Origin: Thioalkalivibrio sp. ALJ7
GTDB lineage: Bacteria > Pseudomonadota > Gammaproteobacteria > Ectothiorhodospirales > Ectothiorhodospiraceae
Direction: 5' to 3'
Assembly (NCBI RefSeq): GCF_000376865.1
Contig: NZ_AQXQ01000006.1
Coordinates: 1-64,000 of the forward strand
Length of the DNA stretch: 64,000 nt
Shown here: positions 48,687-58,823 of the stretch, piece after piece
Layout of the letters: each line of letters begins with the position of its first letter
Numbering within the stretch: position 1 is the stretch's first letter
Made by a program: the position numbers and the translations under genes
The notes under the pieces: model-generated
What the model saw: the letters and a program-made list of their open reading frames with translations, nothing else
What the model was told of the DNA's origin: nothing
Databases searched by the model: none

Positions 48687-49660
48687 GCGGTTGCCGTAAT
48701 TCCCAAATATACAAGGTAGCTTGCGAAGGCGACGAGGAGAAGGGCGCCCTGCCAGCGCAGGATCTGCCCGCGGCGGCCCACGGCGATCAGGAACAGGGCG
48801 ACCGTCAAGGCCAACATGACCGGATAGTCGCGTGCAAGTACGTCGGCGTCGATTGCCAGCGGCGCGATCAGGGCCGGAACCGCCAGCACGGCCAGTAGAT
48901 TGAACAGGTTGGAGCCGACCACATTCCCGATCGCCAGTCCGGCCTCACGGCGGAAGGCGGCCACGACGGAGGTGGCCAGCTCCGGCAGGCTGGTGCCCAC
49001 GGCGACGATGGTCAGACCGATCACCAGGTCGCTGACCCCGAGTTGTTCGGCGACCTCGACGGCGCCCCAGACCAGGGCCTGGCTGCTGGCCAGCAACAGA
49101 AGCAAGCCGAACACCAGCCACGCAATCGCCGGGCCGAGGCGGTTGCTGTCCGGGATCGTCTCGACCATGCCGCGCACCACCTCCGGGGTGTCCTCTCCGA
49201 GGGTTTGTTGTGCGCGTCGGGCGCTCAGTGCCATCCAGATGGTGAATGCGACCAGGCCGGCGAGCAGGGCGAAGCCTTCCAGTCGCCGCAGTTCCCCGTC
49301 AATCAGCAGGAGCAGGACGCCGAAGCTGACCAGCAGGAGGATCGGCAACTCGCGCCGCACCATGCCACGCCCGATCGCAAGTGGCGCGATCACTGCGGCG
49401 GCCCCCAGTACCAGCCCGATGTTGGCGATGTTCGAGCCGATTGCGTTGCCCACCGCCAGCCCTGGGTTGCCCTGCAGACTGGCGAGCACCGAGACCACGA
49501 TCTCGGGCGCCGAGGTGCCGAAGGCGACGATGGTTAGACCGATAATCAGCGGACTGACCCCGACCCCGTGCGCGAACGTCGAGGCGCCGAACACGAAGCG
49601 GTCGGCGCTCCAGGTCAGCAGGATTAGACCCATGATGATGGCGATCAGGGGGAGGGTCAT
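48683..49660 (-). CDS. yrbG: Calcium/sodium antiporter, YrbG (CaCA) family
   Basis: The 325-residue membrane protein has about ten helices and two internally repeated alpha motifs (VAFGTSAPEIVVS near residue 48 and VAVGTSLPELATS near 227), the mark of Na+/Ca2+ exchangers. The ATG at 49660 is preferred over a TTG two codons upstream. E. coli yrbG also precedes kdsD. There it is divergent from mlaF; here three other genes lie between. Confidence 0.93.
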   Translation of the reverse strand: MTLPLIAIIMGLILLTWSADRFVFGASTFAHGVGVSPLIIGLTIVAFGTSAPEIVVSVLASLQGNPGLAVGNAIGSNIANIGLVLGAAAVIAPLAIGRGMVRRELPILLLVSFGVLLLLIDGELRRLEGFALLAGLVAFTIWMALSARRAQQTLGEDTPEVVRGMVETIPDSNRLGPAIAWLVFGLLLLLASSQALVWGAVEVAEQLGVSDLVIGLTIVAVGTSLPELATSVVAAFRREAGLAIGNVVGSNLFNLLAVLAVPALIAPLAIDADVLARDYPVMLALTVALFLIAVGRRGQILRWQGALLLVAFASYLVYLGITATA

Positions 49661-49717
49661 GGACAAATCGGGTCCGGCAGAGACGGGGCTGGCAATTGTA
49701 GCGGATCGGGTGGAGGG

Positions 49718-50650
49718 TCAGTCGCGCAGGCGTTTCAGGCACTCGGCGGTGGTCACTTGTGGTGTCCAGCCGAGGTGTTCGCGGGCGCGGGTGCAGTCGA
49801 GTTCCAGGGGGCCGTCCAGTCCCTGGACCCAGCCGGGATCGCCTGCGCGGGCGGTCAGGCGCCAGGCCAGCGGGTGCAGGGCGCGGATCAGCCTCAGGGG
49901 CACGGGGATTGCCCAACGCCGCTGGAAACGGGCCATCGCCCGCAGTGACCAGACCGGTTCGGCGCCCAGGTTGAAGATCCCGGCGGTGCGAGTCGTTACG
50001 CTGCGCACGATCGCGGCCGCGGCATCGTCTTCCCACAGGATTTGCACCGGCTGCTCGTCGCCGGCCGGGTAGAGCCGGCCGCGGGCAATCTGCAGCAACA
50101 GTGGGTGAGCGTGCGGGCCAACAATCGCTGGCGGCCGCAGGATGGTCGCGCTGCACTCGGGATACTTGCGGGCGAGTGCGAGCAGGGCCTGCTCCACGGC
50201 GACCTTGTCCTCGGCATAGGGAAAGCGGGGTCGGGTCGGGTGGTATTCACCGAGCGGTTGCGGGCTGTCCGGCCACGGGCCGTAGACCGCCGCGCTGGAC
50301 AGGAACACGATGTGGCGCACGCCGGCGTTCACTGCCGTGTGGAATGTGTGCTCACTGAGGGCAACGTTTTGCTGCCGCACCCAGCTGCGGTCATGCCGGC
50401 GCTGGCCACCGTGCCCGCCCATCAACTGAAAGGCCAGGTGCACTAATGTATCCACGCCGTTCAGGTCATCGGGCTGGAGCTGCCCCAGGTCGAGCACGCG
50501 GGCATCAATCGTGGCACCGTCACCGGGGCGCGGAAGTGCGGGGGCGGCCCGGTCCAGGGCGCGGATACGCTGGATCGACGGTTCGCGTGCCAGGGCGGGC
50601 AAAAGCACTTGCCCCAGGCACCCGGCGGCGCCGGTCACGGCAACCTGCAT
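49718..50650 (-). CDS. NAD-dependent epimerase/dehydratase (extended SDR)
   Basis: The 310-residue SDR protein has the nucleotide motif TGAAGCLG (residues 6-13), the LSSAAVYG strand and the catalytic YAEDK (YxxxK). The C-terminal part has NLGAEPVWSL and LGWTPQVTT, as in UDP-sugar 4-epimerase-like enzymes. The substrate is unknown. The ATG at 50650 is chosen because the Rossmann motif starts immediately. It lies 13 bases after the LLM oxidoreductase stop on the same strand, so the two are probably one operon. Confidence 0.88.
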   Translation of the reverse strand: MQVAVTGAAGCLGQVLLPALAREPSIQRIRALDRAAPALPRPGDGATIDARVLDLGQLQPDDLNGVDTLVHLAFQLMGGHGGQRRHDRSWVRQQNVALSEHTFHTAVNAGVRHIVFLSSAAVYGPWPDSPQPLGEYHPTRPRFPYAEDKVAVEQALLALARKYPECSATILRPPAIVGPHAHPLLLQIARGRLYPAGDEQPVQILWEDDAAAAIVRSVTTRTAGIFNLGAEPVWSLRAMARFQRRWAIPVPLRLIRALHPLAWRLTARAGDPGWVQGLDGPLELDCTRAREHLGWTPQVTTAECLKRLRD

Positions 50651-50663
50651 TGTCCCGTGTTTC

Positions 50664-51764
50664 CTACGTGGCCGTGCGGGCGGCGGTGGCCGGGGGCGCG
50701 GCGGCGAATGCCGGCATGACCTCTTCCGCAAAGCAGTCCATGGATTCCTCGGCCAGCGCCTGCGGCACGGCCCCGGCGCCGAAGGCGAGCAGGACTTGAT
50801 TGACGCCAGCCTCGCGCAGGGCTTCGATGCGCTCGCGGCACTCCGCCGGCGTGCCGACCAGGGTCATGCCTAGCATGTCGAGGACTTTCAGGTTGATCCC
50901 CGCCTTGACCAGATGGCGGAAGCGACCCAGAGAACGGTAGTAGTCGTAGCCTTCGATCAGGCGTTCCAGCACCGGCAGGGTCTGCTGGAACATGTGGCGA
51001 TAGAACCACTCGAAGGCGGGCTTGGCCTCGCGCCGGGCGCGCTTTCCATCCGGCAGGCATAGCACGCCCAGGGTCATGCCGACCCGAGGTGGATGGGCGA
51101 TGTCGGAACGCGTCGCGTCCCAGGCCTCGTGGTAGAGGCGGATGTCCTCGCGGATCATCTGCCACGGCTTGAACGGCCCGGCCAGTGCCCCGATGCCCTG
51201 CTGGGCGGCCCAGGTAAAGGACTCCGGGCTGACCGCGGCGGTCCAGATTGGCGGGTGCGGCTCCTGCACCGGACGCGGCATTACCGGCACGTCGTCCAGG
51301 TGATGGAACGGACCGTCCTGCGTAATCCGGCCGGTTGCAAAGGCCTGGCGCAGGGCGTCGAGCCCGGCATCGACCCGCGCACGGGACTCGCTCATCTCGG
51401 CGCCGAATGTGGCATATTCGCGCGGCGAGAAACCGCGCCCGATGCCGAGGTCCAGGCGCCCGCCGGAGAGCTGGTCCAGCATGCCGACCCGCTGCGCTAC
51501 GCGCAGCGGGTGGTGATAGGGCAGCGGGACCACGCCCAGGCCGAGCCGCAGACGTTCGGTGCGCTGGCTGGTGGCGGCCAGAACGAGGTCCGGTGCGGTG
51601 GAATGCGAGAACTCCGGCATCAGGTGGTGTTCCACCAGCCAGGCGGTGCCGAAGCCGAGGCGATCGGCGCGCTCCCACAGGCGCAGGGTGTTCTCCAGCA
51701 CCTCCGCCTCGGAGGTGTGCAGGAAGTCCGGCACGGAGAGCTCGTGAAACAGGTCGAAACGCAT
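50664..51764 (-). CDS. LLM-class flavin-dependent oxidoreductase
   Basis: The 366-residue luciferase-like monooxygenase family protein has the TIM-barrel segments FGTAWLVEHHLMPEFSHS, LRLGLGVVPLPYHHPLRVAQ, LDLGIGRGFSPREY and a C-terminal VGTPAECRERIEALREAGVNQ. It would use FMN or F420 as cofactor; the substrate is unknown. The ATG at 51764 is preferred over an upstream start. It is divergent from the gene at 51843. Confidence 0.88.
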   Translation of the reverse strand: MRFDLFHELSVPDFLHTSEAEVLENTLRLWERADRLGFGTAWLVEHHLMPEFSHSTAPDLVLAATSQRTERLRLGLGVVPLPYHHPLRVAQRVGMLDQLSGGRLDLGIGRGFSPREYATFGAEMSESRARVDAGLDALRQAFATGRITQDGPFHHLDDVPVMPRPVQEPHPPIWTAAVSPESFTWAAQQGIGALAGPFKPWQMIREDIRLYHEAWDATRSDIAHPPRVGMTLGVLCLPDGKRARREAKPAFEWFYRHMFQQTLPVLERLIEGYDYYRSLGRFRHLVKAGINLKVLDMLGMTLVGTPAECRERIEALREAGVNQVLLAFGAGAVPQALAEESMDCFAEEVMPAFAAAPPATAARTAT

Positions 51765-51842
51765 GGCGCCAACTGTGCCGCGCGCCAGGGCGCGATACAA
51801 GCACACTGCTTCGGACTGCGGTTGCGGTCACTCAGGAGACAC

Positions 51843-52490
51843 ATGACGAATACAGCAACGATGCCACTCAGGCTACACGCTGCGGGCGTGGCCGGGCCGG
51901 GCGAGGACTGGTGGGATCGCTTCTTCCCCGAAGGTCTGCCGCAGGAGTGGCAGCTCGAGTACTACACCCATTATTACAGCCGGCTCCTGCTGCCGGGTGT
52001 GGTGTGGGCGAACGCCGAGCCGCCCTTTGGTGACTGGGCCGAGGCGGTGCCATCGGCCCTGCGCCTGACGCTGGAATGGCCGGCCGACCTCGCGCCGAAG
52101 GCGGGCGCCGAACAGGTGCGGGTGTTGGCGCAGGCGATCGGGGACCGCCTGCAGGCGGTCGCGCCCGGCCCCATGGGGCCAGAAGGGGTCGCGGCAATCC
52201 GTGCGGCCATGGAATCGGTCGGGCTTGGCCATGTGCGTGTCTACGAGGCGGGTGAGTCACGCCCACTCGCCAGTGCCGAGGCGGCCTGGTTCTATCCGCC
52301 GGGGCTGAACGATCAGGGCGGTGCCTGGCAGGTTGAGCCCCGGGCGGGTCTTGATGCCCCGGGCTGGCGGGCGCTGGTTGAGGCCCTTAGTCAGGCGGGA
52401 GGCACGGGCGAGACCCTAGTCTTCCTGCGGGCGCGCCCGGAACGCTTGTCCGACTTTCGCACCATCGCCGCGTTGCTGGGTGTGGGATGA
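51843..52490 (+). CDS. Conserved hypothetical protein (215 aa)
   Basis: Not assigned to a known function. AGGAG lies 4 bases before the ATG at 51843, which fixes the start; the frame is open far upstream but antisense to the oxidoreductase. The N terminus contains DWWDRFFPEGLPQEW followed by YYTHYY. The rest alternates Trp-rich and amphipathic helices (LRLTLEWPADL, ARPERLSDFRTIAALLGVG). It is a soluble protein, with no signal or membrane segment. It lies just before mlaF but with an 80-base gap. Confidence 0.7.
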   Translation: MTNTATMPLRLHAAGVAGPGEDWWDRFFPEGLPQEWQLEYYTHYYSRLLLPGVVWANAEPPFGDWAEAVPSALRLTLEWPADLAPKAGAEQVRVLAQAIGDRLQAVAPGPMGPEGVAAIRAAMESVGLGHVRVYEAGESRPLASAEAAWFYPPGLNDQGGAWQVEPRAGLDAPGWRALVEALSQAGGTGETLVFLRARPERLSDFRTIAALLGVG

Positions 52491-52571
52491 AGGCCGCACC
52501 CAAGGGTTTGACGGGCCTCGGGAGGGCGGCCAGACTCCACCATTCCTGGGGCCGAACCGCGAGGAGCGCGC

Positions 52572-53405
52572 GTGGCTGAGCCGGCAGTGGAAGACAGTCC
52601 GCACATCGTGATCGAGAACCTGCGTTTCCGGCGCGGGCGCAAAATGATCTTCGATGATCTGTCGATGCGTATCCCGCGTGGACAGGTGACTACCGTGATG
52701 GGGCCCAGTGGTAGCGGCAAGACCACATTGCTGCGTTTGATCGGTGGGCAGCTGCGCCCGGACAAAGGGCGTATCTGGGTCGATGGTCAGGAAGTCGCCA
52801 AGCTCTCGACGCGCCGCCTGTACGCCCTGCGCAAGCGCATGGGCATGCTGTTCCAGAGTGGTGCCCTGCTGACCGATCTGACGGTCTTTGAGAATGTCGC
52901 CTTCCCGCTGCGCGAACACACCGATCTGCCGGAAGACGTGTTGCACACCTTGGTGCTGTTGAAACTGGAGGCAGTGGGGCTGCGTGCGGCGCGCGATATG
53001 GATCCGGCCACGCTGTCCGGCGGTATGGCCCGGCGTGTGGCACTGGCGCGGGCGATCGCGCTGGATCCGGACCTGATTCTTTATGACGAGCCGTTCACCG
53101 GGCTGGACCCGATCACCATGGGGCAGATCGTCAGTCTGATCCGCCGGACCAATCAGAGCCTGGGCTTGACCAGCGTGCTCGTGTCGCACGACGTCGCCGA
53201 GGCGATGGCGATCTCCGACCAGGTGGTGCTGATTGCCGATGGCCGAGTGGTGGATGCGGGGCCCCCGGACGAACTGGAGGCCCGCGCCTCGGACTGGAGC
53301 GCGCAATTCCTGCAGGGACGCCCGGACGGGCCGGTGCCGTTCCATTATCCGGGGGCCGCCTACCGCGAGGATCTGCTGGGCCACGAGGAGCGCCGCGATG
53401 ACTGA
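52572..53405 (+). CDS. mlaF: Phospholipid transport ABC ATPase MlaF
   Basis: The 277-residue ATPase of the Mla complex maintains outer-membrane lipid asymmetry. Walker A is GPSGSGKTT, the signature LSGGMARR and Walker B LILYDEPFTGLDP. The GTG start has GAGGAG upstream. It overlaps mlaE by 8 bases. The gene order mlaFEDCB is complete here; the outer-membrane lipoprotein mlaA is not in the window. Confidence 0.96.
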   Translation: MAEPAVEDSPHIVIENLRFRRGRKMIFDDLSMRIPRGQVTTVMGPSGSGKTTLLRLIGGQLRPDKGRIWVDGQEVAKLSTRRLYALRKRMGMLFQSGALLTDLTVFENVAFPLREHTDLPEDVLHTLVLLKLEAVGLRAARDMDPATLSGGMARRVALARAIALDPDLILYDEPFTGLDPITMGQIVSLIRRTNQSLGLTSVLVSHDVAEAMAISDQVVLIADGRVVDAGPPDELEARASDWSAQFLQGRPDGPVPFHYPGAAYREDLLGHEERRDD

Positions 53406-54180
53406 CGCGATCGCCTCCCTTGGGCGCTCCTCGATCAATGCCCTGGCGGTGTTCGGTCGGGCCTTTGTGTTCCTGCTGCGGCTACTGGCCAGTCTTGACG
53501 TGGTGGTTCGCCGGTTCGGGCTGACGATGGTGCAGATCTATTCGGTTGGTGTCCGTTCGCTGGTGATTATCGTGGTCGCCGGTTTGTTCGTCGGCATGGT
53601 CCTGGCATACCAGGCCTACATCACGCTGGTGAACTTTGGCGCGGCCGAGGCCCTGGGTGGCGTGGTGGCGCTGTCGCTGGTGCGCGAGCTGGGTCCGGTG
53701 GTGACCGCGCTGCTGTTTGCCGGACGCGCCGGGTCCGCGCTGACCGCGGAGCTGGGCCTGATGAAGACCACCGAGCAGCTCTCCGCGATGGAGATGATGG
53801 CGGTGAACCCGTATCGCCGGATCTTCGCCCCGCGTTTTGTCGCGGGGTTTGTCTCCATGCCGCTTCTGGCGGCCATCTTCAGCGCGGTGGGCGTGATGGG
53901 CGGCTACCTGGTCGGGGTCGGCCTGTTGGGCGTGGACAGTGGGGCCTATTTCTCGCAGATGCAGTCGGTGACCGACTGGAACGAGGATGTGCTCTCCGGC
54001 GTGATCAAGAGCATCGTCTTCGGTTTCGTGGTGACCTGGATCGCAGTGTTCCAGGGCTTCAACGCGCAGCCGACCTCCGAGGGCATCTCGCGCGCGACCA
54101 CCCAGACCGTGGTGGTCTCTTCGCTGGCAGTGCTGGGTCTCGATTTCATCCTGACCGGACTGATGTTCGGCGCGGGCTGA
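53398..54180 (+). CDS. mlaE: Phospholipid transport permease MlaE
   Basis: The 260-residue membrane protein of the MlaE/permease family has conserved GLFVGMVLAYQAYITLVNFG, SLVRELGPVVTALLFAGRAGSA and MKTTEQLSAMEMMAVNPYR segments with about five helices. It dimerises, and MlaD caps it on the periplasmic side. The ATG at 53398 is inside the 3' end of mlaF. Confidence 0.96.
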   Translation: MTDAIASLGRSSINALAVFGRAFVFLLRLLASLDVVVRRFGLTMVQIYSVGVRSLVIIVVAGLFVGMVLAYQAYITLVNFGAAEALGGVVALSLVRELGPVVTALLFAGRAGSALTAELGLMKTTEQLSAMEMMAVNPYRRIFAPRFVAGFVSMPLLAAIFSAVGVMGGYLVGVGLLGVDSGAYFSQMQSVTDWNEDVLSGVIKSIVFGFVVTWIAVFQGFNAQPTSEGISRATTQTVVVSSLAVLGLDFILTGLMFGAG

Positions 54181-54201
54181 TCAACAACGTAGGTGGTAAT
54201 G

Positions 54202-54660
54202 ATGAAAGTACGTTTCTTCGAACTGGCGGTCGGGGTGTTCGTCCTGCTGGGCATCGGCGCGCTGTTCTACCTGGCCGTCCAGGTCAGCAACGTCACCGAT
54301 TACCACGACCGTGATACCTACGAAGTGACCGGCTACTTCGACAATATCGGAGGGCTGAAGACACGGGCTCCGGTCACGGTTTCTGGCGTGCGTATCGGGC
54401 GGGTGGTGGATATTCGTTACGATCCGGAGCGTTTTCGCGCCGAGGTGGTGCTGGCGATTCGGTCGGAACACGACTACCTGCCGATGGACACCCAGGCCGC
54501 GATCCATACCGCGGGGCTGCTCGGTGAACAGTACATCGCGCTGGAGCCGGGCGGTGACTACGAGACCCTGCAGGATGGCGACGAGGTGATGTTCACCCAG
54601 TCCGCGCTGGTGCTGGAGAACCTGATCGGCCGATTCATGACCAACATGGGAAGCGATTGA
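54202..54660 (+). CDS. mlaD: Phospholipid transport MCE-domain protein MlaD
   Basis: The 152-residue protein has an N-terminal membrane anchor (about 7-27, ELAVGVFVLLGIGALFYLAV) and one MCE domain (about 39-117, FDNIGGLKTRAPVTVSGVRIGRV), which forms a hexameric ring. AGGTGG at 54191-54196 fits the second of two adjacent ATGs (54202) better than the first (54199). It follows mlaE by about 20 bases. Confidence 0.94.
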   Translation: MKVRFFELAVGVFVLLGIGALFYLAVQVSNVTDYHDRDTYEVTGYFDNIGGLKTRAPVTVSGVRIGRVVDIRYDPERFRAEVVLAIRSEHDYLPMDTQAAIHTAGLLGEQYIALEPGGDYETLQDGDEVMFTQSALVLENLIGRFMTNMGSD

Positions 54661-54693
54661 TCGCTTGGCCAAGACAAACCAGGAGCTTTGCAG

Positions 54694-55365
54694 ATGAAAT
54701 GGTTGCGTGAACGAATGCTGATCCTGCCGCTGGCACTGCTGGCCTTGATCCTGCTGGCGCCGGCGCACGCCCAATCGGGCAATCCGACGGAAATGATTCA
54801 GGAGTCCATTGACGAGGTCTATGAAATCCTGCGCGCCGACCGGGAGCGGGCACGGGATGATCCGGACTTCGTGATTGGTGTCATCGAGGACAAGATCCTG
54901 CCGGGCGTGGATGTCAACGGCATGGCCCGCCTGGTCCTGGCGCGTCACTGGCGCGATGCCTCCAGTGAGCAGCAAACCCGCTTCACCGAGGCCTTCACCC
55001 AGACTCTGCTGCAGGCGTATGGCGGGCAGCTGGGCGAGCACCTGGACAAGGATGTACGTGTGATCGAGCGGCGTTCGCGTCAGGACGAGCGTATGGCCGT
55101 GGTGGCCACCGAGATCGTCATGGGCTCGGGGCAGTCGAACATCCAGGTCAATTATCGTCTGCGCCCGGTGGACGGCGAATGGAAGGTCTTCGACGTCGAG
55201 GCCGAGGGCCTCAGCTTCGTCGGTAACTTCCGCACCCGCTTCAACGAAGAGATCAACCGCGATGGTCTGGAGGCGTTGATCGAACGCCTGGAAGACGGTG
55301 ACGAAGCCCTGATCGAAGATGCGGTGGGTGATATCACCACTGACAACGGCGATGGAGACCAGTGA
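54694..55365 (+). CDS. mlaC: Phospholipid-binding periplasmic protein MlaC
   Basis: The 223-residue protein has a signal peptide (about 1-27, ending PAHAQ) and an MlaC/Ttg2D domain with the typical NPTEMIQESIDEVYEIL, FTEAFTQTLLQAYGG and YRLRPVDGEWKVFDVEAEGLSFVGNFR segments. It ferries phospholipids between MlaA and MlaFEDB. AGGAG precedes the ATG at 54694. The C terminus is extended and acidic. Confidence 0.94.
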   Translation: MKWLRERMLILPLALLALILLAPAHAQSGNPTEMIQESIDEVYEILRADRERARDDPDFVIGVIEDKILPGVDVNGMARLVLARHWRDASSEQQTRFTEAFTQTLLQAYGGQLGEHLDKDVRVIERRSRQDERMAVVATEIVMGSGQSNIQVNYRLRPVDGEWKVFDVEAEGLSFVGNFRTRFNEEINRDGLEALIERLEDGDEALIEDAVGDITTDNGDGDQ

Positions 55366-55679
55366 GCGACGCGCGCATCCAGGCGGACGCCAGCGGGTTG
55401 GTGCTGAGTGGTCCGCTGACGTTTGCCACGGTCCCCGACCTGGAGGCGCGAGCCCGTGAGCTGGGCGCCGCGTTGCCCGAGCATGCGCGGGTCGATCTGA
55501 CGCAGTCCGCCCGCATCGATAGTGCCGGGGTGGCCTTTTTGGTGATCCTCTGGCGGCGCGCCCGGGAACAGGGCCGCACCCTGGTCTTCGAGCCGATCCC
55601 GGACGGGTTGCGCCCGCTACTCGAACTCTACGACCTCGAGGCGATCATTACGGACTCGTCCGCCCGTTCTGTCGCCTGA
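55362..55679 (+). CDS. mlaB: Phospholipid transport STAS-domain protein MlaB
   Basis: This is a 105-residue STAS-domain protein: VDLTQSARIDSAGVAFLVILWRRA carries the phospho-acceptor-like serine helix. It binds MlaF and is needed for complex stability. The GTG start overlaps the mlaC stop by 4 bases. The ibaG/bolA-like gene that often follows it before murA is missing here. Confidence 0.9.
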   Translation: MSDARIQADASGLVLSGPLTFATVPDLEARARELGAALPEHARVDLTQSARIDSAGVAFLVILWRRAREQGRTLVFEPIPDGLRPLLELYDLEAIITDSSARSVA

Positions 55680-55699
55680 CCCACCGCGAGATCGAGTGA

Positions 55700-57040
<1,341 letters not shown>

Positions 57041-57078
57041 CACCGCGACTCACACGGAACCGGACGAACGCCTGACCC

Positions 57079-57729
57079 ATGATGGATCCCAACGCCCTGA
57101 CCATCGCCCTGTCCAAGGGTCGTATCCTCAAGGATACCCTGCCGCTGCTTTCCAGCGCGGGGATCGAACTGCTGGAGGACCCGGACAAGACGCGCAAGCT
57201 GATTCTCGACACCAACCGCGAGGACGTGAAGATCGTGGTGGTGCGCGCGACCGACGTGCCCACCTACGTGCAGCACGGCGCGGCGTCCATCGGCGTGGCC
57301 GGCAAAGATGTGTTGATGGAACACGGGGCGGCCGGGCTGTACGAGCCGCTGGACCTGCACATCGCCCAGTGCCGCCTGATGCTGGCGGGGCGCCCGGGCC
57401 AGCAGCCGGACCCCCAGCAGCGCCTGCGCATCGCCACCAAGTTCGTGAACATCACGCAGAACTATTTCGCCCAGCAGGGCCGTCAGGTAGAGATCATCAA
57501 GCTCTACGGCTCGATGGAACTGGCGCCGCTGGTCGGTCTGGCCGACTACATCGTGGACCTGGTCGACACCGGGAACACCCTCAAGGCCAATGGTCTGGAG
57601 CCGCTGGAGCTGATTACCCCTATTAGTTCCCGGTTGATCGTGAACCAGGCAGCCATGAAGATGCGACATAGAACCATTCAAAATCTCATCGAGGGCCTGC
57701 GGGAGGCCGTCACGCCCGCGACGACGTAA
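57079..57729 (+). CDS. hisG: ATP phosphoribosyltransferase catalytic subunit HisG, short form
   Basis: At 216 residues it is HisG-S, lacking the C-terminal regulatory domain of long HisG, so it needs HisZ encoded elsewhere. Motifs are [28 protein letters not shown] and the PRPP loop [13 protein letters not shown]. Two ATGs (57079, 57082) are possible. It follows murA by about 40 bases, as in many beta- and some gammaproteobacteria. Confidence 0.95.
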   Translation: MMDPNALTIALSKGRILKDTLPLLSSAGIELLEDPDKTRKLILDTNREDVKIVVVRATDVPTYVQHGAASIGVAGKDVLMEHGAAGLYEPLDLHIAQCRLMLAGRPGQQPDPQQRLRIATKFVNITQNYFAQQGRQVEIIKLYGSMELAPLVGLADYIVDLVDTGNTLKANGLEPLELITPISSRLIVNQAAMKMRHRTIQNLIEGLREAVTPATT

Positions 57730-57740
57730 CCGAGAACACC

Positions 57741-58808
57741 ATGACCGCCGATACCGACGACCTCCGAATCCGCGAAATCCAGGAGGTGTCCGCCCCGGAC
57801 ACCGTCCGCGAGGAGCTGCCGATCACCGATGCGGCTGCCGATACCGTGTTCGAGGCACGCCAGGCCTGCCACCGCATCCTGCACGGCGAGGACGACCGCC
57901 TGCAGGTGATCGTCGGCCCCTGCTCGATCCACGACGTGGATGCCGCGCTGGACTATGCCGATCACCTGAAGACCCTGCGCGAGGAGCTCTCCGACGCCCT
58001 GCACATCGTGATGCGGGTGTACTTCGAGAAGCCGCGCACCACGGTCGGCTGGAAGGGCCTGATCAACGACCCGGACCTGGACGGCAGCTTCCACATCAAC
58101 AAGGGCCTGCGCGTCGCGCGCGGGCTGCTGCGCGATCTGGCGGTCAAGGGCATGCCGGCGGCCACCGAGTACCTCGACCTGATCAGCCCGCAGTACATCG
58201 CGGACCTGGTCGCCTGGGGGGCCATCGGCGCACGCACCACCGAGAGCCAGGTGCACCGCGAGCTGGCCTCCGGGCTGTCCTGCCCGGTGGGCTTCAAGAA
58301 CTCCACCGACGGCAGCCTGCGGGTGGCGATCGATGCCATCCGCTCCGCCTCGCGTCCGCACCACTTCCTGTCGGTGACCAAGGCCGGGCGCTCGGCGATC
58401 TTCTCCACCACCGGCAACGACGACTGCCACATCATCCTGCGCGGCGGCAAGCAGCCGAACTACGATGCCGAGAGCATCGAACAGGCCTGTAAGGAGCTGC
58501 GCATGGCCGAGCTGCCGGAGAACGTGATGGTCGACTGCAGCCACGCGAACAGCCGCAAGGATCCGCAACAGCAGGTCGAGGTCGCACGGGTGCTGGGAGA
58601 ACAGATCGCCGGCGGTGACCGACGCATCATGGGCGTGATGCTGGAGAGCCACCTGACCGGCGGCCGCCAGGACATCCTGCCCGGCAAGCCGCTGAAATAC
58701 GGCCAGAGCATTACCGATGCCTGCATGGGCTGGGATGACAGTGAAGCTACCCTGCGCCTGCTGGCCGATGCTGTGCGTGTGCGCCGCAAGGCCACTGTTA
58801 CCGCCTGA
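57741..58808 (+). CDS. aroG: 3-deoxy-7-phosphoheptulonate (DAHP) synthase, class I
   Basis: The 355-residue AroFGH-type enzyme condenses phosphoenolpyruvate and erythrose 4-phosphate, the first step of the shikimate pathway. Key segments are VIVGPCSIHD, MRVYFEKPRTTVGWKGLINDP, GARTTESQVHRELASG, FKNSTDGS and MVDCSHANS. Which E. coli isozyme it matches (AroF, G or H) is uncertain. It is inserted between hisG (11-base gap) and hisD (15-base gap) on the same strand, so it is apparently co-transcribed with histidine genes. Feedback specificity is not readable. Confidence 0.93.
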   Translation: MTADTDDLRIREIQEVSAPDTVREELPITDAAADTVFEARQACHRILHGEDDRLQVIVGPCSIHDVDAALDYADHLKTLREELSDALHIVMRVYFEKPRTTVGWKGLINDPDLDGSFHINKGLRVARGLLRDLAVKGMPAATEYLDLISPQYIADLVAWGAIGARTTESQVHRELASGLSCPVGFKNSTDGSLRVAIDAIRSASRPHHFLSVTKAGRSAIFSTTGNDDCHIILRGGKQPNYDAESIEQACKELRMAELPENVMVDCSHANSRKDPQQQVEVARVLGEQIAGGDRRIMGVMLESHLTGGRQDILPGKPLKYGQSITDACMGWDDSEATLRLLADAVRVRRKATVTA

Positions 58809-58823
58809 TCCGAGGATCCGAAC

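Noticed and set aside
51093-51842. Upstream extension of the 215-aa gene
   Set aside because: It lies antisense to the LLM oxidoreductase; the AGGAG before 51843 and composition support the later start.
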